Below are positions 51,838-58,762 of a stretch of 64,000 nucleotides of DNA, piece by piece; positions within the stretch are counted from its first letter, which is position 1; each line of letters starts with the position of its first letter. The notes below the pieces were generated by a model. That model saw nothing but the letters and a program-made list of their open reading frames with translations. It searched no databases and had not been told where the DNA came from. Position numbers and translations under genes: made by a program. The DNA is from CAIWHR01 sp963734085 (GTDB lineage Bacteria; Pseudomonadota; Gammaproteobacteria; Burkholderiales; Casimicrobiaceae), in contig CAVTFT010000021.1 of assembly GCA_963734085.1 (NCBI GenBank), positions 124,001 to 188,000 on the forward strand, written 5' to 3'.

Positions 51838-53685
51838 ATGTCGTCTGTCCAATCCTATTCGCCGCCGTCGTGGCCCGAGATCGCGAGCCGCTGGCAGGAG
51901 CTCGGTGTGGAATGGGTGCAGTGGTGGACGGGCACCCCGGCACGGCAACCTGACCACGCCTCACCGCCGGACGCGGCGGCGGCCAATGCATCCGACGCGC
52001 TCGGCGCCACGTGGCCGGCCGCGCTCGTCTCCGGCACCGTCGACCCGCGCGCGCTCGCCGCGTTGAATGCGCAGTATCAGCCGCGGTGGGCGGCGCTGTG
52101 GGCCGCCGTGCACGCCGTGCTGGCCGCGGGACCCGACGCTCACGCGACCTTGCCGGAAATCGCCGCTGCCGATCCCGGCGACCGCCGCTTCGCCGCGCAC
52201 GAGTGGAACGAGCTGCCGTATTTTTCGCTGCTGAAGCAAGGCTATCTGCTCGGGAGCCGATATCTCTGCGAACTCGTCGCGCTGGCGCAGTTGCCCGAGC
52301 CCGACAAGCACCGGCTCGTGTTCATGACCCGCCAGTACGTGGACGCGATCGCGCCGTCGAACTTCGTGGCAACCAATCCCGAAGTGATCGAGCGCGCGCT
52401 CGCGACCGACGGCGCAAGCCTCAAGCAGGGCTTCGCGAATCTCGTCGCCGACACCCGCAAGGGCCGCATTTCAATGAGCGACGAGCGTGCGTTCGCGGTC
52501 GGCCGCAATCTCGCGGTGACGCCCGGTCACGTCGTGTTCCGCAACGAGCTGATCGAGCTGATCCAGTACGCGCCGACGACGAAGGAAGTGCGCCGGCGAC
52601 CGCTCGTCATCGTCCCGCCGTGCATCAACAAGTACTACATCCTCGACCTCACGCCGGAGAATTCGTTCGTGCGCTGGGCGGTCGGCGCCGGCCACACGGT
52701 GTTCATCATCTCCTGGCGCAACATTCCGGCGCGACTGGGTCGGCTCACCTGGGACGATTATCTCGAGGACGGCGTGCTGACCGCGATTCGAGTGGCCAAG
52801 GAAATCGCCGGCAGCCCGACGGTCAACGCGCTGGGATTCTGCGTCGGCGGCACGCTCCTCGCCTGCGCGCTGGCGGTGCTGGCCGAGCGCCACGACCGGA
52901 GCGTCACGAGCCTCACGCTCTTCACCACGATGCTCGATTTCGCGGATCCGGGCGAGATCGGCGTCTACGTGTCGCGCGAATACCTCGCCTCCCGCGAAGC
53001 CGCGCTGCAGTCGGGGCAACGCGTCCACGGCAGCGAACTCGCCGGCGCCTTCGCGAGCCTGCGCGCGAACGACCTCGTCTGGAACTACGTCGTGCGCAAC
53101 TACCTCAAGGGCGAGACGCCACCGCCGTTCGACTTGCTGCACTGGAACGGCGATTCGGCGAACCTGCCCGGACCGATGTACGTCTACTACCTGCGCAACC
53201 TCTATCTCGACAACCGGCTGATCGAGCATGGCGCCCTGACGATGGCCGGCGAGCGCATCGATCTCGCACGGGTAACGATGCCGACTTACATTTATGCATC
53301 GCGCGACGACCACATCGTGCCGTGGCGCTCGGCCTACCGGACCACCGCGCTCCTCCCCGGCGACGTCACGTTCGTGCTGGGCGCCTCCGGCCACATTGCC
53401 GGCGTTATCAATCCACCCGACAAGGAGCGCCGCAACTACTGGACGAACGAGCTCATCACCGACCACGCCGACGATTGGTTCGCGCGCGCGGAACGCGTGC
53501 CCGGGAGCTGGTGGCCGCACTGGGGCGCGTGGCTCGCCGCGAACGGCGGCGCAATGAAACCCGCGCCGCGCGAAGCCGGCAGTGCCGAGCATCCACCGCT
53601 CGGTCCCGCGCCGGGACGCTACGTCGTCGAAGCCTCGCACCGCGAGTCGGTGACGGCGAGTCGCGCGACCGCGCACCGCCGCTGA
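51838..53685 (+). CDS. phaC: Class I polyhydroxyalkanoate synthase PhaC
   Basis: A 615-residue synthase. The lipase-like box GFCVGG carries nucleophile C335; the general base His is H519 (GASGHIAGVIN) and the acidic residue D491 (SRDDHIVPW). The N-terminal domain about 1-200 and the length fit class I (single subunit, short-chain monomers). It polymerises (R)-3-hydroxyacyl-CoA on granules. ATG 51838 is used; a TTG nine bases upstream is possible. phaB follows 150 bases later. A phaA thiolase is absent from the window. Confidence 0.95.
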   Translation: MSSVQSYSPPSWPEIASRWQELGVEWVQWWTGTPARQPDHASPPDAAAANASDALGATWPAALVSGTVDPRALAALNAQYQPRWAALWAAVHAVLAAGPDAHATLPEIAAADPGDRRFAAHEWNELPYFSLLKQGYLLGSRYLCELVALAQLPEPDKHRLVFMTRQYVDAIAPSNFVATNPEVIERALATDGASLKQGFANLVADTRKGRISMSDERAFAVGRNLAVTPGHVVFRNELIELIQYAPTTKEVRRRPLVIVPPCINKYYILDLTPENSFVRWAVGAGHTVFIISWRNIPARLGRLTWDDYLEDGVLTAIRVAKEIAGSPTVNALGFCVGGTLLACALAVLAERHDRSVTSLTLFTTMLDFADPGEIGVYVSREYLASREAALQSGQRVHGSELAGAFASLRANDLVWNYVVRNYLKGETPPPFDLLHWNGDSANLPGPMYVYYLRNLYLDNRLIEHGALTMAGERIDLARVTMPTYIYASRDDHIVPWRSAYRTTALLPGDVTFVLGASGHIAGVINPPDKERRNYWTNELITDHADDWFARAERVPGSWWPHWGAWLAANGGAMKPAPREAGSAEHPPLGPAPGRYVVEASHRESVTASRATAHRR

Positions 53686-53835
53686 CGCGACAGCGAGCGC
53701 AACGGCACCGATCGCCGCACCCCCTATCGGCCGGGTGCGCTAAGATGTTGCGAAGGGGGCGAAGGGCAGGACGCCGACGCCCCCGGCAACGATCGCCTGG
53801 GTGCGCATCGAATTCATCGATCGAGGAGAAACAGA

Positions 53836-54588
53836 ATGCCGCTGAAGATTCCACGCGTCGCGCTCGTCACCGGAGGAATGGGAGGACTCGGCGAAGCGGT
53901 CTGCATCAAGCTTGCCGCGCTCGGCTACAAGGTCGTCACCACGTATTCACCGGGCAACACCAAGGCGAAGGAGTGGCTCGACAACATGAACAAGATGGGC
54001 TACGGCTTTCGCGCCTATCCGTGTGACGTCTCCGACTACGACTCCTGCGTCACGTGCGCCGCGGCGGTGACGAAGGAGGTCGGCCCGATCGACGTCCTCA
54101 TCAACAACGCCGGCATTACCCGCGACTCGACGTTCAAGAAGATGGACCGCGTCAACTGGGACGCGGTGATCAAGACCAACCTGGATTCGTGCTTCAACAT
54201 GACGAAGCAGGTGTGCGATGCGATGGTCGACCGCGGCTGGGGCCGCATCATCAACATCTCGTCGGTGAACGGCCAGAAGGGCGCGTTCGGGCAGGTGAAC
54301 TACTCGGCGGCCAAGGCCGGAATGCACGGGTTCACCAAGGCGCTGGCGCTCGAGGTCGCGCGGAAGGGCGTCACCGTCAACACGATCTCGCCCGGCTACA
54401 TCGGGACCAAGATGGTGATGGCGATCCCGCAGGAAGTGCTCGATTCGAAGATCATTCCGCAGATCCCGGTGGGACGACTCGGCAAGCCGGAAGAGGTCGC
54501 GGGCCTTGTCGCGTATCTCGCGAGCGAGGAAGCGGCGTTCGTGACCGGCGCCAACATCGCGATCAACGGCGGCCAGCACATGTTCTGA
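53836..54588 (+). CDS. phaB: Acetoacetyl-CoA reductase PhaB
   Basis: A 250-residue SDR close to known PhaB: TGGMGGLGEAVCIKL cofactor motif (about 11-25) with a TTYSPGN region typical of NADPH-using PhaB, catalytic SSVNGQKGAFGQVNYSAAKAG (split here: NISSVNGQKG and NYSAAKAG) and C-terminal GANIAINGGQHMF. It makes (R)-3-hydroxybutyryl-CoA for PhaC. GAGGAGAAA precedes the ATG. The next gene is an 18-base step downstream. Confidence 0.95.
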   Translation: MPLKIPRVALVTGGMGGLGEAVCIKLAALGYKVVTTYSPGNTKAKEWLDNMNKMGYGFRAYPCDVSDYDSCVTCAAAVTKEVGPIDVLINNAGITRDSTFKKMDRVNWDAVIKTNLDSCFNMTKQVCDAMVDRGWGRIINISSVNGQKGAFGQVNYSAAKAGMHGFTKALALEVARKGVTVNTISPGYIGTKMVMAIPQEVLDSKIIPQIPVGRLGKPEEVAGLVAYLASEEAAFVTGANIAINGGQHMF

Positions 54589-54606
54589 CCCGAAGGGAGA
54601 GTTTTC

Positions 54607-54729
54607 GTGAAAGCACTGCTCTGCGCCGGATTGATGCTGTTGCTCGCGGGTTGCATCCCGATCGGCATTCGCGGCTCGACGCAGTTCGTGTCCGCCACGT
54701 GCGTGGCACCCGTCGCGCAGCCCGTCTGA
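54607..54729 (+). CDS. Small predicted lipoprotein (40 residues), GTG start
   Basis: A short frame below the size most gene callers trust. GTG at 54607 is preceded by GGGAGAG; the product begins MKALLCAGLMLLLAGC and continues IPIGIRGSTQFVSATC to VAPVAQPV. The hydrophobic stretch ending LLAGC is a good lipobox, so the mature chain would be a 25-residue lipoprotein with two further features, IPIGIRGST and one inner Cys. It lies 18 bases after phaB and before a Bug-family gene. Homologues of this size exist in relatives (memory, not checked). Function unknown. Confidence 0.65.
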   Translation: MKALLCAGLMLLLAGCIPIGIRGSTQFVSATCVAPVAQPV

Positions 54730-54799
54730 ACGGGGCGCAAAGAGGCGGAGGAAGCACCTGCTCCGTCGTATCGCGCTGTTCGCTGCAAGGGAGAATTCC

Positions 54800-55777
54800 A
54801 TGCGCATGCCGACCGCCGCGTACGTCGTATTCGCCGCGTTCGTTGCCGTACTCGCGCTGCCTGCGTCGGGGCAGGACAGCTACCCGTCGAAGCCGGTCAC
54901 ATTGGTCGTGCCGTTTCCACCGGGGGGTGTGGCCGACATCGTCGCGCGCCCCGCGGCCGATGCGATGGGCCGCTATCTCAACGTCCCGATGGTCATCGAG
55001 AACAAAGGCGGTGCGGGAGGCGGTATCGGGATGGGATTCGTCGCCAAGGCGAAACCGGACGGCTACACGCTGCTGCTCGCATTGTCGTCGATCTCGATCC
55101 TGCCGGAAGCGGACAAGATCACCGGCCGGGCGGCGATGTACCAGTTCAGGGATTTCGTCCCGATCGCGCGCTTCACCGCCGATCCGACGGTGCTCGCCGT
55201 ACGCGCGGACAGTCCGTGGAAAACGCTCGCCGAGTTCGTCGCCGACGCGAAGAAGCGCCCGGGGGCGATCACCTACGGATCGTCCGGCAACTATGGGACG
55301 ATGCACGTGCCGATGGAAATGTTCGCGGCGACCGCTGGCATCAAGCTGCTCCACGTGCCGTATACCGGCGCGGGTCCGGCCGTCGTGGGGCTGCTCGGCG
55401 GCAACGTCGACGCGCTATCGACGGGACCGTCGACGGTGATCCAGCACGTCAAAGCCGGGAAGCTCCGCGTGCTGGCGTCGTGGGGCGACAAGCGACTCGC
55501 GTCGCTCCCTGACGTCCCTACGCTCAGCGAATCGGGTTATGCCGTGGTCTTCACGCAGTGGACGGGGATGTTCGCACCGGCGGGGACGCCCGATGGAGCG
55601 ATCGCGAAGCTCCGCGACGCGGCCCGGGCCGCGGTGGCCGATCCCAAGTTCATCGCCGCGATGGCGACCGTCGAGACGCCGATCCAGTATCTCGACGCGC
55701 CGGAGATGCAGCGTTTCTGGGAAGCCGACAACGAGAAGCTCGGCACCGCCGTCCGGCGCATCGGGAAGGTCGAATAG
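54800..55777 (+). CDS. Tripartite tricarboxylate transporter substrate-binding protein (Bug family)
   Basis: A 325-residue periplasmic binding protein: signal peptide about 1-24 (ends LPASGQ), then SYPSKPVTLVVPFPPGGVAD, the Bug family start, VIENKGGAGGGIG, the KLLHVPYTGAGPA ligand loop and WTGMFAPAGTPDGAI. Such proteins capture carboxylates for TctAB or sense them. No tctA or tctB is nearby, as is common for the large Bug families in Burkholderiales. GGGAGAA precedes the ATG. Ligand unknown. Confidence 0.9.
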   Translation: MRMPTAAYVVFAAFVAVLALPASGQDSYPSKPVTLVVPFPPGGVADIVARPAADAMGRYLNVPMVIENKGGAGGGIGMGFVAKAKPDGYTLLLALSSISILPEADKITGRAAMYQFRDFVPIARFTADPTVLAVRADSPWKTLAEFVADAKKRPGAITYGSSGNYGTMHVPMEMFAATAGIKLLHVPYTGAGPAVVGLLGGNVDALSTGPSTVIQHVKAGKLRVLASWGDKRLASLPDVPTLSESGYAVVFTQWTGMFAPAGTPDGAIAKLRDAARAAVADPKFIAAMATVETPIQYLDAPEMQRFWEADNEKLGTAVRRIGKVE

Positions 55778-55832
55778 CGCCAGATCCCGAAACGACAAAC
55801 ACCCGCGGCCCGCGGCGGTTGAACGGAGAACA

Positions 55833-55967
55833 ATGCGCTTCGCGAGCGCCGTGAGGCGCCGGACGCGCGCATTCGACTGTACCTGCTGCCCCTCTCCCGT
55901 GGATTGCGTGGCCTGCGCCGATCTGCAGGCCCGAGGCGGAGTGTCACGGCACGCTGCGCCAATCTAG
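55833..55967 (+). CDS. Possible small cysteine-rich ORF (44 residues)
   Basis: ATG at 55833 with GGAGAA upstream opens a 44-codon frame: MRFASAVRRRTRAFDCTCCP followed by SPVDCVACADLQ and a basic tail, ending TAG at 55965-55967. Five cysteines in 16 residues is striking in this alanine-rich genome and could be a zinc site or a cysteine-sensing leader. It may also be chance. The rest of the 347-base space (55778-56124) holds only the inverted repeat at 56083-56108. Confidence 0.3.
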   Translation: MRFASAVRRRTRAFDCTCCPSPVDCVACADLQARGGVSRHAAPI

Positions 55968-56082
55968 CCCGCGATCGCCGGCGCACCGTTCGACCCGCGC
56001 GTTGCAGCCGGGAAGATCATCCTGTCCCCAATGAACTACCGTTGACCAGACGCAAAACTCTGCGCCTCGATTAGCGCGAACG

Positions 56083-56108
56083 TAACCGTTGCTGGTACGG
56101 GACGGTTA
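56083..56108. promoter_or_regulatory. Inverted repeat upstream of the exported-protein gene
   Basis: TAACCGT (56083-56089) and ACGGTTA (56102-56108) are a perfect 7-base inverted repeat 12 bases apart, ending 16 bases before the ATG at 56125. It could be an operator; no regulator is indicated. Confidence 0.35.
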
Positions 56109-56124
56109 TTCACGGGAGAGGCAG

Positions 56125-56898
56125 ATGATCATTCATAAGATCGTCAGGACGGTGTCCGGAACTTGCGCGCTGGGTTTGGCCTTCGCGGCCTGGGTGGTGG
56201 CGATGCCCGTTTCTGTGCATGCCGCCGACATCGCATGGCATGCCGCTTCGAAGTTGACGGAGGACAATTCGCCCAACTGGAAGCGGGAGGGCACGGCCGT
56301 TTTCACGAACGGCGAGAAGGCCACGTTGGTTAGCAGCGGAACGACGGCAATCGGCGTCGTCGACGAAACCGGCGCGCGGCCGTTCAAGGGGCAATCAGTG
56401 TTCCGCTTCGATGACGGTGCCACCATCACCATGCAACAAACGGGGACGAGGAATGTCGTGACCGGAGCGACCACCGGGTCCGGAGAATTCATCGCCGGGA
56501 CGGGTCGCTACGAGGGCATCGCCGGCAAAGTCACCGCAATCAGCAGTAAAGCAATGCCCGGCACGGTATTAGAGGGTGATTGGGTCGGCTCCTACACGCT
56601 CCCGATCAAGACCATCCTGCTTCGACCCGCCGGGTGGAGCGGTGAATGGAGTCGTTCGGGCGAGGTCGGCATCTCCGAGTTCAGATTCGAGGCTCGAGGC
56701 GGAAGGATCGTAGCAAGGATTCGAAACGTGACCAATGGTGTCGATTGCGAGCGTGACGTCACAATCATTTCGGATGTTGTCACGCTTGATGGTTGCGTGG
56801 ACGTCGGCATTGCGTTGCGCTTCGATCCTAACGATTCGGACTACCCATTCAAGGGCGAGAGTCCGCGGGAATTCAAATACAAGCTGAAGGCCATGTAA
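56125..56898 (+). CDS. Exported protein of unknown function
   Basis: A 257-residue protein with a clear signal peptide (about 1-34, ending PVSVHA|AD). The mature chain is rich in glycine and beta-prone residues, with GSGEFIAGTGRYEGIAGKVT in the first half, loosely like lipocalin- or allene-oxide-cyclase-type barrels, and two cysteines in the second half (GVDCERD and LDGCVDV). GGGAGAGG precedes the ATG. Codon use is less GC-rich than its neighbours, with A/T-ending codons common, suggesting a different origin or low expression. Function not assigned. Confidence 0.7.
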   Translation: MIIHKIVRTVSGTCALGLAFAAWVVAMPVSVHAADIAWHAASKLTEDNSPNWKREGTAVFTNGEKATLVSSGTTAIGVVDETGARPFKGQSVFRFDDGATITMQQTGTRNVVTGATTGSGEFIAGTGRYEGIAGKVTAISSKAMPGTVLEGDWVGSYTLPIKTILLRPAGWSGEWSRSGEVGISEFRFEARGGRIVARIRNVTNGVDCERDVTIISDVVTLDGCVDVGIALRFDPNDSDYPFKGESPREFKYKLKAM

Positions 56899-56984
56899 GG
56901 GGTTGCAGGTATACCCGAGCGCCATTCCGCTGGCCTGACCCGGGGCGTTCTGTCCGACACCCTGCGGCATGGCGGGTAAACGGG

Positions 56985-57017
56985 CGAAAAAAAGCCCCGG
57001 TTTTGAGGCCGGGGCTT
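56985..57017 (-). terminator. Rho-independent terminator of phaP and the candidate sRNA
   Basis: AAGCCCCGG (56992-57000) pairs with CCGGGGCTT (57009-57017) around an 8-base loop, followed on the minus strand by T8 down to 56986. It lies about 170 bases after the phaP stop, leaving an unusually long 3' UTR (57018-57186). Confidence 0.92.
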
Positions 57018-57060
57018 GAGGCTGTATCTCTCAGGAGGAGGAGAAAGATACAGAAGGAGT
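56985..57060 (-). ncRNA. Candidate anti-Shine-Dalgarno small RNA downstream of phaP
   Basis: On the minus strand, after phaP, a stem-loop (57022-57053) pairs CTGTATCT with AGATACAG and CTC with GAG, separated by a TT bulge, and exposes the loop CTCCTCCT, the exact complement of AGGAGGAG. Eight bases of linker lead into a 9-base-pair GC hairpin and a run of eight T. This two-hairpin plan, C/U-rich loop plus terminator, is that of Hfq-type sRNAs with anti-SD loops. It may be cut from the phaP 3' UTR or have its own weak promoter. Expression is not shown. Confidence 0.55.
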
Positions 57061-57186
57061 CATCACTCCTGCATGTCATCTGGGGACGCGATCTGTGCGA
57101 TCAAGCCCCCGCCCGACGGAACAGCGCACGCGCGCGCTCCGCCGGGGGTGTGCCGTGGCGACGGTTGCCCGCCGCGCAAAACTGCC

Positions 57187-57732
57187 TTACGCCGCCTTGC
57201 GACCCTTCGCGACGGGCTTCGACGCGTTGGCGGCCGCAGCGCGGACCGAGGCGTCGGCGAAGCTCACGACCTGCTTCGTCGCCTTCTGGAACTGGTCGAA
57301 CGCGGCGGTCGTCGCGGCGACCGTCGACTTGAGCGCGTTGAAGCCGGCGTCCGAACCTGCGGGCGCAGCCTTGCTGGCCTTCTCGACCCACGACGCCAAG
57401 CCCTTCGTGTAGGCGCCCCACGCTTCCTCGGCGAACGCCGAGTATTGCGCTTGCGCTTCCGCGGCGACTTCGTAGAGGCTCTTCGAATAGCCCAGCGCGG
57501 CCTGCACGCCCGACTCGGCATATTTGGTGCGCAGCGCGACGAGATCCTGCACGTCCTTGATCGTCGCGGCGGCCTGGGCGCCTTCGACGCCTTGCGCGAG
57601 CGCGGTCTTGGCGGCGCTCAGGTTGAGGCGCATCAGCTTCTCGGTGTTCTCGATGGCGAGCGCGGCGAGCTTCGTCGCTTGGGCGACGTTGGCCTTGTTG
57701 AGTTCAGCGAATTGTTCCGTTGCGTTGTACAT
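57187..57732 (-). CDS. phaP: Phasin PhaP
   Basis: A 181-residue phasin_2 family protein, starting MYNATEQFAELNKANVAQAT. It is almost wholly amphipathic helix, Ala-rich, with a Lys-rich tail ending KGRKAA; no signal or membrane segment. It coats PHA granules and limits their size. AAGGA precedes the ATG at 57732. A consensus-like promoter with PhaR-type sites lies upstream, and phaR is divergent. The 3' UTR holds the candidate small RNA. Confidence 0.94.
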   Translation of the reverse strand: MYNATEQFAELNKANVAQATKLAALAIENTEKLMRLNLSAAKTALAQGVEGAQAAATIKDVQDLVALRTKYAESGVQAALGYSKSLYEVAAEAQAQYSAFAEEAWGAYTKGLASWVEKASKAAPAGSDAGFNALKSTVAATTAAFDQFQKATKQVVSFADASVRAAAANASKPVAKGRKAA

Positions 57733-57850
57733 GGTAAGTCCTTTTCCAGTGAGTGATCCGGTCGCCCCCGACCGAAAGGTCCAATGCCCGATTGTCGGCG
57801 CCTTCTCGCGTCTTCCGGTGGCCCTTCGCCCTACCGGCAACGCGTAAATG

Positions 57851-57861
57851 CTGCACCGCAC
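57851..57861. promoter_or_regulatory. Candidate PhaR operator, promoter-downstream copy
   Basis: CTGCACCGCAC lies just beyond the phaP -10 element, over the expected transcription start. A second copy with one change (CTGCATCGCAC) is at 57907-57917. PhaR proteins bind TGC/GCA-rich sites of this kind near phasin genes. Confidence 0.5.
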
Positions 57862-57867
57862 AAAACC

Positions 57868-57896
57868 ATTGTAGGGACGGGATCGGGCAATGTCAA
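57868..57896 (-). promoter_or_regulatory. Sigma-70 promoter of phaP
   Basis: On the minus strand a perfect TTGACA (57891-57896), 17-base spacer and TACAAT (57868-57873, five of six) give a near-ideal promoter about 135 bases upstream of the phaP ATG, with start near 57861. Confidence 0.8.
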
Positions 57897-57906
57897 GAAC
57901 TTTTTG

Positions 57907-57917
57907 CTGCATCGCAC
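57907..57917. promoter_or_regulatory. Candidate PhaR operator, promoter-upstream copy
   Basis: CTGCATCGCAC sits 10 bases upstream of the phaP -35. With the copy at 57851-57861 it brackets the promoter, a layout that suits repression by looping or by blocking both sides. Inferred from repetition and position. Confidence 0.5.
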
Positions 57918-57973
57918 CAACGGTGCTTCGGCATGGTGCAAAGTAAATTCAAACGCCAGATAAATCAGCAGGT

Positions 57974-57979
57974 TATAAT
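57974..57979 (+). promoter_or_regulatory. -10 element before phaR
   Basis: A perfect TATAAT lies 28 bases before the phaR ATG in an AT-rich patch. No good -35 is seen at 16-18 bases, so a helper or weak -35 is needed. The 57733-58006 space thus appears to hold divergent promoters for phaP and phaR. Confidence 0.45.
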
Positions 57980-58006
57980 GGCCGAACCGGACCACGGATT
58001 CCCCAA

Positions 58007-58582
58007 ATGAACGATACCCCCCGCATCATCAAGAAATATCCCAATCGGCGCCTCTATGACACGGCGAACAGCGGCTACATCACGCTGGCCGACGTGAAGC
58101 AGATGGTCCTCGACAACATCGATTTCGAGGTGATCGACGCCAAGAGCGGGGAGGACCTGTCGCGGGCGATCCTGCTCCAGATCATCCTCGAGGAGGAGGC
58201 TGGCGGCATGCCGATGTTCAGTTCCGAGATGCTGGCGCAGATGATCCGGTTTTACGGCAGCGCACAACAGACGGTGATGGGCAGCTACATCGAGCAGAAC
58301 GTCAAGGCGTTTCTCGCGATCCAGAAGAAGCTGCAGGACCAGGCGAAACAGATCTACGGCGACAAGATGATGATCACGCCCGACCTGTGGAAGCAGTTCA
58401 TGCAGATGCAGGCGCCGGCAATGCAGGGGATGCTCGGCAACTACCTGGAGCAGAGCGCGAAGCTCTTCATGGACATGCAGCAGCGGATGCAGGACCAGAC
58501 CCGGGGCATGTTCTCGGCGTTTCCCTTCCCCAATTTCAGTGCTGCGCAGCAAACGACCCCGGACGAGGAAAAGAAACGCTGA
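58007..58582 (+). CDS. phaR: PHA synthesis repressor PhaR
   Basis: A 191-residue regulator. The N-terminal PHB/PHA accumulation regulator DNA-binding domain (about 5-66) starts PRIIKKYPNRRLYDTANSGY; the PHB_acc repeats follow (about 70-150), then a Gln/Met-rich tail that binds polymer. It represses phaP until nascent granules titrate it away. phaP is divergent across a 274-base control region. A strong terminator follows. Confidence 0.95.
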   Translation: MNDTPRIIKKYPNRRLYDTANSGYITLADVKQMVLDNIDFEVIDAKSGEDLSRAILLQIILEEEAGGMPMFSSEMLAQMIRFYGSAQQTVMGSYIEQNVKAFLAIQKKLQDQAKQIYGDKMMITPDLWKQFMQMQAPAMQGMLGNYLEQSAKLFMDMQQRMQDQTRGMFSAFPFPNFSAAQQTTPDEEKKR

Positions 58583-58602
58583 TCCGCCGGAGCGCCGCAA
58601 CA

Positions 58603-58628
58603 ACCGGGCGCGCCGCCCGGTTTTTTTT
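58603..58628 (+). terminator. Rho-independent terminator of phaR
   Basis: ACCGGGCG (58603-58610) pairs with CGCCCGGT (58614-58621) over a 3-base loop, followed by T8 (58621-58628). It ends the phaR transcript 20 bases after the stop and separates it from rimO. Confidence 0.93.
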
Positions 58629-58762
58629 GCGACGCGATAGACCACGGTCGCCCACATGCCGCGCGATTGTCGTTGCGCTGCAGCCTGCGGCGCGGGTCAC
58701 CGCCGCCCACGGCGGGGTCCGGCCGGTCGGCCGATAATGACGACCTCCCCGTCTCCACGCCC

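Noticed and set aside
53755..53784. GGGGGCG/CGCCCCC stem between phaC and phaB
   Set aside because: No T-run follows and GC-rich pairing of this size is expected by chance here; not called a terminator.
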